Positions 1 to 12,153 of a stretch of 64,000 nt of DNA are shown here, one piece after another (the first letter of the stretch is position 1; each line of letters opens with the position of its first letter). Source of the stretch: Arbacia lixula (lineage: Eukaryota; Echinodermata; Echinoidea; Arbacioida; Arbaciidae); contig OZ022591.1 of NCBI GenBank assembly GCA_963669155.1, forward strand, positions 4,370,356 to 4,434,355. The letters run 5' to 3'. Position numbers and translations under genes: made by a program. The notes below the pieces were generated by a model that made no database searches, was not told where the DNA came from, and was given only the letters and a program-made list of their open reading frames with translations.

Positions 1-1059
1 AGGCAGGTGTACATGCTGAAAAAAATCGTCATTTCCATTGTTGCTTTGGTGAATCAGTTTGTGTTCTTTTCCTATGCTTCTTCTTTCCTCCTACACTCCT
101 GTTTTCACTCCGCAACTGAAAATACATGTATAAATAAAAGCTTCAAAACAATTGATCGATCTTCTCAAAGATTCATGTTTTAAACCAACTATTTTGGTAG
201 ATTATTTCTGCCCCAAAGACCCCAACAACTGTACTTTTCTCCCCCAAAGTCCACTTCTGTTGATCTTTTCTACCCGAACGAGCCAAACCAATGTTTCAAT
301 TACCCCCCCCCCCCCCCCCCGCGCCAAAAAAAAAAGACTGATATATTGCTGTTCAATTAAAAAAGACTACGAGGTTTTATGCGACCGGGTTCACGTCATG
401 AATAAGTTATTAATAATGCTGATTCTTGTGGATGTCATAAAACAATTCGTAGCTATAGCGGTCATTCAGTTTATAACATTAATAATGGTTCTACGGGGAG
501 AACGGTGCATTTATTTTGATCTTATAATGGCAATATGTCAAGCCTGATTGACAACATGAATGTACAAGCAAATGTCCTTAAAGGTAGTAAGAAAAATGTA
601 TGATCGACAACAGAAAAAGAACTTTGCATTATGTATCTCATTGTTTATTTCGTTGGGATTGTGTATTCATTAAAAGATGAACACAGTGTTTCATAATGGA
701 AATACCCTCGTAAAGTTTTACTTGTGAACTGTCAATTAATGGATCCATGTTTCTGTTATTAATAATATTTATTCATGAGTAGTTGAGCAGATTGATTGAA
801 GAATGTATGGAAGTGTTTGATTGGTTGGTATGTGGAACCAGTGTCTGATTGGTTGGAACTTCGGAATGACTGATGCACTGATTGTGATGTTAAAACATCC
901 TGAACGCTAACGAGATAAACAAAAAAGACTTGCAGGTAGGAGCACATCTCATAGATAGGCAAGACATGGATAATTCATGTTATTTATGCCAAAAGATGCC
1001 GACAGTATTTTTCCAAGTTTACATTTCGTCATACATTTTGTTGGCATTAGTAAACTTCT

Positions 1060-1137
1060 CCCTTCTCTCGTTTTCTCTCTTCCTATCTCGCTCTCGCTCT
1101 CTCCCTCTTTCTGTTCCTCCCTCTCTACCTCTTTCGC

Positions 1138-1225
<88 letters not shown>
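1060..1225. repeat. (CT)n microsatellite
   Basis: Near-pure CT dinucleotide repeat from about 1140 to 1222 with a CT-rich 5' shoulder. Confidence 0.95.
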
Positions 1226-1499
1226 CTCTGCCAATCTTCTTCTATAGATCACTAGCACTTCCACATTATTTCAAATACATCTATCATTGTCGCGTTTCTC
1301 GCTTCATTCCGCTTTAACATAACATGCCTAATCACTCTCTGTTTCTCATATTTTACGTCTTCGTCGTCTCGCACCGACCCAATTCTTATTGCACCGCTTC
1401 ATCTACATATTTCAACATTCACTGGAAATCTTACGAATCTCTTCCATTACTCCTCTCGTGCCTCTGCCTTGAATACGAATAAAATGAATGTCTCTCCGA

Positions 1500-1669
1500 T
1501 ACATGTATGTGTAAATGCATACTACTATCATACTGCTACTACTATACTGCTGCCGCTAATAGTACAGTTTAAGTAGTAATATTACTAGTAGTGCTGATAT
1601 TAAAGCTACTGCTACTACTACGCTGATGCTTCTGCTCCTACCACTATTTTTATTTAATATTAACTACTT

Positions 1670-1710
<41 letters not shown>

Positions 1711-1950
1711 GCTGCTACTACTGCTACTACTACCAATACTACTGCTACTACTACTGCTACTACTGCTACTATTACTACTACTTCTACGCTGATGCTTCTG
1801 CTACTACTACTACTACTACTGCTATTAGTACTACTACGTTAATGATTCTACTACTACTACTACTACTTCTACTACTACTACGCTACTACTATACTACTCT
1901 TACTGCTATCACTATTATTACTTGTAACATCACGTATAGTACTGTTACTT
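1500..1950. repeat. Degenerate (CTA)n trinucleotide repeat
   Basis: Long run of CTA/CTG/CTT triplets; the purest block is about 1670-1712. Translated frames are poly-Tyr/Leu/Thr without domain content. Confidence 0.9.
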
Positions 1951-3284
1951 CAGACACCACCACTTTTATATAACCACAACTATGTATCAATCATGTTAAA
2001 TGTACTTCTACATCAATTTATACTGCACTACTATTATTACTATATACAAGTACGCGCATCCTGCGTATACAGTTATTTCTTCTACTACAACTCTTTCAAT
2101 ATTAGAATAATACTCGATCGCGTATGTTTAAGGGATAAAATGGTATTAAATGAAAACAAGCAACAAAGCACAATAAGCTTGACAGATCTCGCTGGATTAC
2201 AATAGTTCATACAGAATAAAGATATATGTGAATAAGTAATTGACAATTATTGTTCGAGACAATTCCATACAGAGGTGAGCAAACATGGACAGTTAAGATA
2301 TAAATGATGCAAACTTGTAACACATAGGCGTACACGAATGTGTTTAGACATGGCTTTGAAGTGCGCCATTTGTACTTTTTAAGCACGTGTGTACATGTTG
2401 GACTTACATTCGTTCTTAAACTATATTTTGAAGCTACAAACATGACACACATTTCCATTTCATCCCATTAGGAAGCCAAATATCTAATTCATTGTAAATT
2501 CAATTCATTGCAAATTTAGGCTATGTTATCTAGTCGTCTTCGAAGATCGCAAATAACTAAACATAGTTGGGTAATATTTTAATATCAGATGTCTCCAAAT
2601 ATAGATGGTAACGTAGTGGTACACTGAGGTACACATTTAGATACAATTAACAATATTAATTCTGCCCACTATCAAAGGGTAAAAAGGGGGGGGGGGGGAG
2701 AAACACCTGCTCCTGTACAAAGCAATGGCATAAACGACTTTCTGAAGGTATATTATCATGAAACTTGCGTAAGCAGTCTGCTTCCAGTGTTTTCGAGTCA
2801 AAGTAAGAAAATTGCTGTAGAGTAGCAACCGAAACTGCTAAGGCGATCCAATGCTTAATGCGCAAAACAGCCCCTGATCATTGTGGAGTTTGACAGGGGC
2901 GAGCCGATTCTAAGAAACACGTTCCCTCGAGAGAAAAGTGGTGGCTTCCAAACTGCATAATTATATTACTCTCACCCATAACTGTTATCATGCATAAACA
3001 TAATTAAGCCTGATAACGAAAGAACATATTTTACCAAATAAAATCGTTTTATTAAACATGAATCATTTGATCGATTGCGGAGTTTGCAGATTCCCAAACC
3101 AACTTGATTAATATTGTAAATAGACAGAATGGGTAACGCACAACATATGACCAGTGTGGTAATCAAGTTCTTTTTTTAATGCGCTCCTGTCTAGTCCGCT
3201 TTGGATGGAGTCCTGGTCTAAGCCCGGTCTAATTCCGAGTCCGATTGAAACTACCAAGGTGGTCCTGAGTCTAGACTCGGTTCT

Positions 3285-3426
3285 CCATACAGTATTAGAG
3301 GTAAAGTCGTCCCATGATGCATCGCGAAGCCACATTTGGATTTTGCTTGCAGTCAAGTCCACTTCCGGTCTAGTAAGTGTATTGGATGGTGCATTATGGG
3401 ACGACTTTCCGCTATATGCGATATGG
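3285..3426. mobile_element. Small MITE-like element, ~40-bp inverted termini
   Basis: Left end CCATACAGTATTAGAGG and right end (reverse complement CCATATCGCATATAGCGG) are followed by a nearly shared AAAGTCGTCCCATRATGCA on each side. The core carries CACTTCCGGTCTAGTAAGTG. Related copies lie at 44868-44966 and, in part, near 40015-40125. Confidence 0.7.
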
Positions 3427-3817
3427 AGAATAATTCCAGTCCTAACAATTCCGTACGTGTCTAAGTCGCATATTCCATAAGCGGAGCCCAATAGTTATAT
3501 TCAGGGTCCCATTGTCTCAAGTCCGACAGTCCGGGTCCAAGTCCAAGACATGGTCCAGATCAGAGCCTAATTACCCCGAGTCTGAATTGAATTGGTCAGA
3601 TTTAGAGCCGCTGGAGGTCCGCTTAAACAGTGTGTACAAATCAGGCTAAGATGGGTCTGTTGGGACCTTCAAAATAGGCGTCACTAAGTCCTGGACATTG
3701 ACGTAATTGAATAGGCCTAATAGTAAGATTCCTAGTCCGGAATTTGATTAAAATGGGCTCCAGTTCAGATTGTATTGGTCCCCAGACTCGACACTGGTCA
3801 GCACATAGCTCCAAATG

Positions 3818-4299
3818 CTAAATGGTGCAAACAGCACAGGTCAGCTCACGACCATTCACATACGGCCCACATGGTAACCCACCGCCTTCCACACATACGG
3901 CTTCAACCATGTAAAGAAGGGCGCCTTGTTGATTGCCATGCGAGCCCGGTGAAGCCTCTACCCGGCGGTCGAAGCAAACATACTCGTTCCTGTTATGGCC
4001 ATGATAGCTAGACATCAAGTAGCCACGGTATTCCAGACGCCATTCCGCAGATGGGCAAGTATACCTTGCCGGAACCATGAGCTTGGTGGTTCGTCCAGGG
4101 GGCGCCCTGCACACGGCACACACCGGTGTGTGGTCGTGCAACCTAGAAAAGCGGGGTAAACCCTCCTCAAATTCAGAGCTGTACAGACGCCCCCTCCACT
4201 GATCAACTGACGACGTATACTCGTCGTAAAGAGGCTCTAAAGGCAGGCATAGATAGTTTGAACCGCTTCCCGATTGATAGTGCGACCCCGCTGTAATGC
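3818..4299 (-). CDS. Paralogue A exon 6 (C-terminal domain and stop)
   Basis: Acceptor ctacatag|GCATT. Encodes GITAGSHYQSGSGSNYLCLP through CAVCRAPPGRTTKLMVPA to GRELTCAVCTI and TAG at 3820-3818. Eight cysteines are visible and are largely conserved in the paralogue B exon (15726-16216), indicating a disulphide-stabilised extracellular fold. Confidence 0.9.
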
Positions 4300-7200
4300 C
4301 TATGTAGAATAAAAACAAAGTGTTTATTTGGGGTCAAAAAAATAAAGTATTTTTTTGGGTAAAATGAGTAGTTGAGGCTTTCAGCTATAAAGCAATGAAA
4401 AATTTGGTATCAAATATATTATGAAATGGGACCATATTCCAGAAAATCCAGTAGACCTGCTTCCTAAAGAATAATTTATGTTTTTGGTATTTCTTTCTCT
4501 GCTTTAAATGCCCGTGAAAATGACGAATTTTACCCCTCAATATCTCTGCATATTTTAAAGACTGGTATTGTTTTAATTGATCATTGAAAGACAGTAATAC
4601 GCAGGTGAAGATTTCGAACCCGATTTGATGATTTCAGAAGACACGTAGGGCCTACGTACCTGCATAAACTAAAACTGACCCGTCCCGGCAATCCGATCTG
4701 CCCCAGCGAGTGTACACGACTCCCTTCACGGTGGAGATGGAACGTTGGGTGCTGTCTCCTAACTGACCTCCGCTGTGGCCAGCATCGCCGTTCTCGCCGG
4801 TATCTGAGATCGACATAAGGTGGTATCACTAATCGTGCAATTTGCATATAATATTATTCTTGGGGAATTACTTTGCTGAAAAGACTCTCCAAACATTTCA
4901 TACACACCCTTCAAAATGGCAACTATTGAAGAAGAGTCGAAGTCAAAACAGGACAGGTGATCCATCTGTGCGCCATGTTTAATGAGAATTGCATTCTTGG
5001 ACTTAGATTTAATCTGAAAAAGGTCAATTTGGGGCAATTTTTCACAAAGTTTATTGACCTTTGACCTTTGACCTCAATCAGATTTGACCCCAATTTTACA
5101 CACTTCTTTGGCTTTATGCAATACATACATGTACCAAGTTTGAAGCAAATCTGGTTCACGGTTCTCAAGATATTGCCCAAACAGATTCGGGACGGACGGA
5201 CGGACGGACGGACGGACAACCCGAAAACATAATGCCTCCGGCCACTTCGTGGCGGAGGCATTTAAAAAAGGTCAAACGGTATTTGGTGTGCACCAAAAAG
5301 TGCCATTTAGGACACTAATGTGCCCACCAAAATTGAACGAGATTATAATTGAAGATATTCATGCTACCCGAGGTACCGTAGCACCCAAATGAGGTCACTT
5401 ATATGACTTATATGCCTCAGTATCTATAAATTCTGTGGATTTATGAAATTGCTGCAGACAAAAATGTTGAAATTTAAAGACAGCCAGTCCCTTTTTCAGA
5501 TCACCACAAAACCATCGAAACATTGGCAAAACATAAAGAGAAGTGTTAGCAAGCTCTATATTCACAATTTGAAACTGATACGTCGTGTAAAATTCAAATA
5601 ATGCACGTAAACAACGTATGATTAATAGTCTTTACCCCAGGCTCTTAGCAGTTTGTGTTGAAATATCTGCTTTATTGATTAATCTTTTTATTAAATTATA
5701 AAACGCATTATGACAAAAATTGTTCTATGGAAGGAATCATCGAAGGAAGTTTGGTAGTTTAACTCATAAAATTAGGATTTCACACACGCATAATAAACAC
5801 ATAGATACTGTAACAAAGACTAATACTTTTTTCGTGGTACGAAAAAAGTCGGTTTGAAATTTAACGGCTGAAAATTTTTACATATACAGACAGCTTCAAC
5901 ATACTATATTCTTAGAAATGGTCTTGAATCACACTTTCTTCAATTTACGATCGTGATAGACGATTTCAAATTTAAGCTTGCAAAAGGGACGGACAATCTT
6001 TAAGAGTTTCACCCTCAAGTGTAAACATGACCATATATAAATCAGGTGATTGAAATAACTTTTTTAAAAAAATCCAGATAATTTCTTTCAAATTGCACAT
6101 TTGAATTATTTGTTTGTGTTATTTGTGGCTACACCTGTATCGAAGTAGACCAATCATATACTATATCACACTGAAAAGCCATGAGAGAGGAAAGATACAT
6201 GTATAGAAATAAGTGACATGAATAGAAAGAGAGAGAGAGCGAGAGAGAGAGAGAGAAAGAGAAAGAAAAAGAAAAAGAGGAAACAAGGAAAGACAAGACA
6301 AATAGAAAGGAAATAGAAAAAGGAAAGTTTAAAAAGAAAATAGAAAAGGAAGAGATAAAGAGAAACAGAGAAAGAGGACTATCAAGAACGAAAAGGGAAA
6401 GAAGAGGGGGAAATGCGATAATTTATATTTCAATACACGTGTCTTATACGTTGTATATTTTAGTTGTATAATTGTATAGTGCTTTTGCCCCTACTGTATC
6501 TATGCGACCAGCAGCACTGCCCGAACTCGGAATTGGTAATTTTTCTAGTATTTTCCCCCAACCGCACCTCCCCCCCCCCCCCTAGAAAAAAAAGCTGGTG
6601 GCGACACTGCATCTCCACATCTATTACGACCGATTTTGGACCTGACTGATTGAGAGATATAACTCTTGAAAAAGAAAGTTCTGTTAGACTTACCCGTGTC
6701 TCCGGAGCTTGCTGGACTCGCGTGTAGGCCATCCCTCCCGTCACGACCATCTCTCCCCGCCAGGCCTGCTGGCCCAGGAGGTCCACGTGGGCCCGGCTCA
6801 CCAGGAGGACACGAACACTGGCCTACGGGAGATTGATTGGATATGTCATGACTGAGGACTTCATGAAAGCTCCCCTGCCTGAATAAAATGAGTTTGTTCT
6901 ATCTCTTACAACTCAACAATGACCATCTCCATTTCTTTGACAAACCCCTTCCCGGATACACTATGTTCCCCTACCCGATCCCCTCTTTATCTTACTGTCG
7001 TAAGGTTTCTCCCGTGAAGTCCTGTTCTGTTTCTTTTCTTTGGGGGCCTTCCTTTCTCTATTTCGCTCGTGTCTTCTTTCCCTTTTCTTTCTTCATGTTG
7101 GACAAACCCCCACATAGTACAGATGCTTATGATGTATCATCGGATATTACAACTCAGCAACATTGGTCTAACCTGGGTACACGGCGAAAGTACATGGCCA

Positions 7201-10200
7201 TTGGAGGTTGTTATGGTTGTAATCCGTCTGTGATGATCGATCACCCTCAGCTTCGCTCGGGAATGACTCGGCGCCGATGGGGTTGTCTGTAGTTCCGATA
7301 TCACGTCTCACATGTGCACCAAGGACTGGAGACTCGCTCATGGGAGCTTTCACGTGTGCCTATGCAAGTAAATGAAATGGTTTGATGAGAGAGCGTGTGT
7401 TTGGGGGGGATGGGTCAGGTTGAGGGGTGAGGAGTGATTGAAACTGTATAAACGATGGAATGCTGTGTATGGACGCAATGCAATTTTAAACGGCACCGTC
7501 GTGTAACGAAACTCAGAAGGATTTGGGCATCGTTTCTGAACTAGCTAGGCTGCTGTAGTACTCAATAAAAAAATCGCGATCCGTTTGTGTGTATACGTAT
7601 TGTCCCGATTTTGGGGGTCCACCTAAAATGGGCTATTGTAAAAGATTTGTAGCTATCAATGTGTTCGGGAGACCAGCGTGCACATTTCCGTCATGGACTA
7701 CGTTTGCGACAGGCTGCTGGAAAGAAATGACAGCCATTTTCAAAATGGTCGCCGTGGACATGTAGAATTGATCACTATTTAAGAAAATATTTGAATAAAA
7801 CATGTCCTTACATCATATGCGGTATCATATTGAAATTGGTAAAATTTCCTAGAAAATGGTACCACATTTGCTAGGCTTTGTGGTGGTTTTCATAACAATT
7901 TGCGGCAAAGAGTGCAATTTTTTTACGATTTTCACAACGCTTTAAATTCCATGGTAATTCACATACCTTGATATTTCCGACAATGTATTCATTAACGAGA
8001 TGAAACTTGTCAGAAAATTGTCAAAGCATCTGTGATCTGTCCTATATGTGCAAATATCAATGACAGTGTTTATGTTAATATGTAGATAAAGTAATCTAAA
8101 CTTTATACATTCATATTAGCCAGAGCCAGAACATATCTGTTCCTCTGCTATATATTGCGCCTCAGCTTGTGGTAACCAAGCCAAACAAAATAATTCCATG
8201 AATTACCTTTTTTCCTGTTTTTGACAAAGAAATGATTTTTTTTCGTCCAGGTTTGTGTGTAAAAACGTATTTCTAATGATGTATCAAATGTACAAGTAAA
8301 GAAATGCAAATCTTTTTAAGAAAATGCAAATTTTCGAGAAAAAAATGTACACAACATTTTGGAGAGCACTAGGCATGTGACGTCACAAAATCAAAACTTT
8401 AAAATCAGATAGCTTTCTTTTCCTTTGACCGATTTTCGTCAAACCTTCACTTTTATGTTTTTTTTTGTCTCCTTTTAGTGAAACTAAAATAATTCAGGGT
8501 GAACTAACCCATTAGAAAACGGGCGCATTTTCTTCTCACGACCATTTTACAAATGCTTCTTCGTTCTTGTACGATAAAGTATACAAACACTCGCGACTAC
8601 TACACTGTAGTATAGTTTGCATTATGCTACGACGATCCGGCCATTTCCCCTCTTTTAGCAAAAACAGGGGGTATACCGTATCTTTTTACGCAATAGAAGT
8701 CGGGGCAAGGGGCTTAGTAGACTGGAACAATAAACACCGCATAAAACAAATTCTAAAAACAACAAGCTCAAAAATCCATCCAACCGAATTCTTTAAAACT
8801 CTTTCTAAACTTGCCATACTCTCCTCATTTTCAATATTCTATGCCAGAAAAGAGCGAGCCTGGGGAAAGGTACGACACTTAGACCCATAATCATCTATAA
8901 GATAATATTTACATTTAAAATCATTTAGCGATTAGTAATTTGTTAGTTCCCCTCTTCTTCTTCTTTTTTTTTAATAGATAACGATGATAAATTGTGTAAT
9001 AACTCTCGTAATTAATATAAGATGCTGAGGATCAAAGTTGATGTGATTAACGTATGTACGTACACGTATTTACTTTTTAAGTTGTGATACTGCATGTTTG
9101 TAATAATTTTCCTTTGTAACCGTTGTAATAATTTTGACCAGCCATATGTTTGTACAACACTTAGATCCATAATCATCCGTCAGATAACACTTACATTTAA
9201 GGTCATTTAGCGATTAGTAACTTGTTAATTCCCCTCTCCTTTTTTTTAATAGATAACGATGATAAATTGAGTATTATCTCTCGTAATTAATGTAAGATAC
9301 TTAGGATTATTTTGATATGATGAATGTATTTAAGTACACGTATTTATTCCTTGTGTTGTGACACTGCATGTTTGTAATAGTTTTCATTTGTAACCGTTGT
9401 AATCATTTTGACCTGCCATCTGTTTGGCACGAAACGGTGGACCTGGTCTATTGTATGTCTGCCACTCTTGAACTTGAATGAAGTCATGATATAACAACAA
9501 GTATCAATTTAGAAATATGTTCATCGTGTTTGCCGACCTAAAAAAAAACACTGGTTTGCGCACATTATTCAATCATGTACTCATGTTTGATGTTTTCCAT
9601 CCAAAATATGCTACGATTTGGAATACCAGAAGTCTTTGCATTGCAACATGAATTCCTTATGTTTAATATGACTTTAAAAGGTATTGTTTTGAGGAAAGGT
9701 CAGTCCCAGTGCTCCGCTTATGACATATTGCAAATGTCAACACAAATGTTCAGTTCATATAATTAGCATTGAAGTCCCGTCATAGATATACTCAAAATGG
9801 ATCATAATTTGAATTATAACACAAATTATACAAATTCTGCCCTACTCTGACAAAATGAAGCAACTAACAAAAGAGACTTTTCTTGTAAATGAGCAAAAAT
9901 GTGTCCGTCACTTGCATTGGCATCAGTGCAACACCACATCATGGGAGATTGAATATCTCGCAACAAGATGAATATTTCTTGTCCAGATTTTGGCCGTATG
10001 TAGGGAATGCTGGGTACAATCTAAGAATACCAATAACCCAGATTTGAGTGAGTTGTCACTTGCTTCCTTTTGTCAGAGTAGGACAGAATTGTGCATCTGT
10101 TTTGTTTATTTGGGAGGTAAAAAAAATAGTTCTTCATGCCAAGTTTGTAGTAATTTACTACCATGTGTACTGTAAAATTAGCTATACGTCGTTTTTTTTT

Positions 10201-12153
10201 GTCCCTGTTTTTTTTTTGTTTAAAAGTGCAAATTTGTTTGCTTTGATTATTGCATAAAACAACTGATCCACATTTTTCGATGGTTCAGTAGAATTGTGCG
10301 TATGCGGTAAAAGTGTCGTAGCCGATAACACACACGGCTGCGCCTTGTGTCTTTAAGCCATGTTTGTTTTGTATAGTAACTTTTCTTTGATGTGTGATTT
10401 TGACTTGTTCCATGATTTTGTTGGCATGTCTTTGTAGTATTTTCAAGTGCAGGGCGCCCCAGTAAAGTAGGTGTATAACTGAATGGGCCTACCCTGCATT
10501 TTGTTTTATTTGTAAACACTAGGGACATGGATAAGTACAAATTTATTAATGCACGACTTTGTGCACACAATTCGTATCGACCCACTGGAACAAGAGCTTG
10601 ATTGTGTATTGTTTTGTAGGGCCCTTTGGCCTACTAGCGACAGCTCTTGACTCCCAAGTTTAACCTCTGCCCCGTGTGTGTCCCTCTTACTCATGGTAAA
10701 TGGGTACCTGACAGGAATGTGTAGTCTCAATCTTTTCGGATGAACTATAGCTATAGGGATGCCTGACTGTGGGCGTTTGGCCAGATCGAGCTCGGGTAAT
10801 AAACAAGCACTCTGACTGTCGATCTATATCAGAAACGCGCAATATAACAGTCAATCGTTATCATCATTTTTTTTATGAAAATGTAAATGTTGGCACCCTC
10901 TTACCTTTAACTCTTTAATCTCTTCCCTCATCGCGACCACGGTGCTCTCTGACGATTCTATTCAGAAAAGTATCAGTATGGGCCAATAAAACACGTCAGT
11001 AAGAAGGGACTTTCATTTAAGCAGGCAAATCGATCAACAAAAGAATCATATAGTTGGCTATAAAAACTTGTACTGTTGTTTTTTAAAAGAAAAAAATAAC
11101 AATTAGAGAGACATTTTGAAGCTTTACATATATGACCCTTGGGCAGTGTCCAAGGTCATATACTGGATTCAATCAATTTTAGAAAATAATGAAGACTGGG
11201 CATTCATCACATTTGTCTCTACATTTACATGCCAACTGATGTTATCACTCAAATCCAGCAGGTCCAAAAAGAATAGCCTTTCTTCTTCAATTTCCAAGCA
11301 ACACACATAATCTTGACAAAAACATTCATAGGCTCGCTATTGGTTCCTAAAATGCGCTGAACATTGTGTTGGTATATCATATGTTGAAATTGATATGCCT
11401 TTAGTTGTAGGCCATCCATACACTACTTTCCAGGTTCTTTCAACCAAACTTTTTGACATAGATTTTTAGTTACTTTACCCCTATTTATTTCTTATTATTT
11501 TATAGAGTGAATTGTAAATATTTCATGACGTGAGAACATTCGCATGAAAACAATGGAATGAAATGAGCCCCATAACTAAGATCACCGTTCCTTGCCTTCA
11601 GTGGTTTCTCAAATATTTTTCCTCATTTAAAGTGATTTAAAGAATGATTACTAATTTCACAATGCAGGATGGAAATACAAAGATTCATCAAAATAAGCCA
11701 TGGTGGTCATGTTTATTCTCTTATATTATTTTTTTTACCTTGAAGTACTTAGCGTCATACTTTCCAAACATCGTTTTCACTTGAATAGTTTCAGAATGCA
11801 TTGTCATTGCAGGGCAGTCAAAAATCTTCTACTTTTCGTGAAATCGGCTTTCAAAAATCTTACTGAAAAAGAATGCGATAGACAACTGACGGAAAAGGGA
11901 AAGTGAGAGAATAGGATACATTACGGGGACGTCACAAGAGAGGACTAGAGATAGACAAAGAGAAAAGCAACAGAGGCGGGGAAGGACTAAAATGTATGAG
12001 AATAACCTAATGTAAAAAAAGAATATGAATATCATTTAACAGTCATCAGAACCTTTTTAACTTACCGTCAATCTCTCCTGCTGGAGAGGCGAAGCCATCA
12101 GCAAACAGTGAAACAGCGAGGTACAGAACCAGCTTTCCTGAAACTCTCGTCAT
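3818..12153 (-). CDS. Short-chain collagen C4-like secreted protein (paralogue A), 6 exons
   Basis: Spliced model of 360 residues: exons 12153-12066, 10957-10905, 7359-7173, 6822-6694, 4803-4660 and 4299-3818. All junctions are GT-AG and phases 1,0,1,1,1 agree. Seen: a signal peptide (MTRVSGKLVLYLAVSLFADG), a short charged segment (residues 30-47, coiled-coil-like), a polar linker (48-109), eight Gly-X-Y triplets after CSCPPGEPG (about 114-140), then a Cys-rich domain (about 180-360) that begins VVYTRWGRSDC, continues AGSHYQSGSGSNYLCLP and CAVCRAPPGRT, and ends ELTCAVCTI. This architecture matches the family annotated as short-chain collagen C4 in sponges and marine invertebrates, which is secreted; the molecular role of the C-terminal domain is not established. 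Inference: an extracellular trimer built on the collagen stretch. It lies head-to-tail with a closely related gene at 15726-25105. Confidence 0.85.
4660..4803 (-). CDS. Paralogue A exon 5 (start of C-terminal domain)
   Basis: Encodes a Gly/Ser-rich segment (DTGENGDAGHSGG...) and then VVYTRWGRSDCRDGSVLVYA, the conserved opening of the short-chain collagen C4 C-terminal domain. Acceptor gatctcag|ATACC, donor TATGCAG|gtacgt, phase 1-1. Confidence 0.88.
4955..5265. repeat. Dispersed repeat with (GGAC)n tract and GCCTCCGGCCAC hairpin end
   Basis: Contains TGACCTTTGACC doublets, ACATGTACCAAGTTTGAAGC, a GGACGGACGGAC tract (5189-5217) and a terminal hairpin in which AATGCCTCCG pairs with the CGGAGGCATT that follows. 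This layout is typical of abundant short repeats in echinoderm and mollusc genomes. It lies in intron 5-4 of paralogue A. Confidence 0.65.
5270..6660. other. Intron of paralogue A, AT-rich, nothing coding seen
   Basis: Intronic DNA between exons 5 and 4. A purine-rich (GA/GAAA) stretch lies at 6220-6415 and a poly-C run at about 6569. No exon-like conserved segment was seen. Confidence 0.6.
6694..6822 (-). CDS. Paralogue A exon 4 (collagen Gly-X-Y repeat)
   Basis: This 129-nt exon of phase 1-1 encodes QCSCPPGEPGPRGPPGPAG followed by LAGRDGRDGRDG. That is eight uninterrupted Gly-X-Y triplets flanked on the N side by a CxC motif that could serve for interchain disulphides. Acceptor is ctcccgtag|GCC, donor ACACGG|gtaagt. 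It is markedly more GC-rich than the surrounding intron. No equivalent was found in paralogue B. Confidence 0.85.
7173..7359 (-). CDS. Paralogue A exon 3 (linker), donor uncertain
   Basis: The acceptor tgcatag|GCACACG matches the paralogue B acceptor over about 30 nt. The donor chosen here, TACCCAG|gttaga, joins in phase 1 to the collagen exon. At the position homologous to the B donor (GG|GTACCG in B) paralogue A reads GGCGCC, so the GT is absent. A GC donor there (exon ending at 7275) would also keep phase 1 and would shorten the protein by 34 residues. The distal GT donor is preferred because the GC context is weak. Confidence 0.65.
7360..8560. other. Intron 2 of paralogue A, 5' part
   Basis: AT-rich intronic sequence with phrases such as AAAATGGTACCACATTTG that look repetitive, but no recognised element. 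Confidence 0.4.
8600..8890 (+). pseudogene. LINE ORF2 C-terminal remnant
   Basis: An open frame contains IEVGARGLVDWNNKHRIKQI and ends LSSFSIFYARKERAW. The E-V-G-x-R-G-h-V motif and the YARxExxW ending are typical of the C-terminus of invertebrate LINE polyproteins, downstream of the reverse transcriptase. Only this tail remains; it sits on the strand opposite to the host gene, in an intron. Confidence 0.55.
8876..9430 (+). repeat. Two tandem ~285-bp units (LINE 3' tail)
   Basis: Unit 1 (8876-9158) and unit 2 (9160-9430) share CATTTAGCGATTAGTAA, AATAGATAACGATGATAAATTG and ACTGCATGTTTGTAATA in order. They start where the LINE-like frame stops, so they look like a duplicated LINE 3' untranslated region. 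Confidence 0.8.
9440..10904. other. Intron 2 of paralogue A, 3' part
   Basis: No coding or RNA gene recognised. AT-rich with several short poly-T runs. Confidence 0.5.
10905..10957 (-). CDS. Paralogue A exon 2
   Basis: This 53-nt exon has acceptor gaatag|AATCG and donor TTAAAG|gtaag. It encodes SSESTVVAMREEIKELK, an amphipathic charged segment. Paralogue B has an exon of identical length and phase that keeps the AMREE core. Confidence 0.85.
12066..12153 (-). CDS. Paralogue A exon 1 (signal peptide)
   Basis: Starts at ATG 12153-12151 and encodes residues 1-29: a basic N-terminus, then the hydrophobic run LVLYLAVSLF and a small-residue cleavage zone. The donor is GACG|gtaag, phase 1. The equivalent exon of paralogue B has the same length (88 nt) and 20 of 29 identical residues, which supports the start codon. 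Confidence 0.85.

Larger units (their letters stand above)
1..3284. other. Non-coding spacer with simple repeats
   Basis: No gene recognised. Contains a 19-C run near 302, a CT-rich tract at 1060-1225, and a degenerate CTA/ACT trinucleotide field at about 1500-1950. The open frames there are low-complexity artefacts. A poly-G run lies at about 2687. Confidence 0.7.

Noticed and set aside
1019..1264. Overlapping open frames rich in Arg-Glu or Ser-Leu
   Set aside because: They translate a CT/GA microsatellite in several frames; no domain or codon signal.
2972..3491. Minus-strand frames over 3108-3491
   Set aside because: They cross the small MITE at 3285-3426 and have no domain content.
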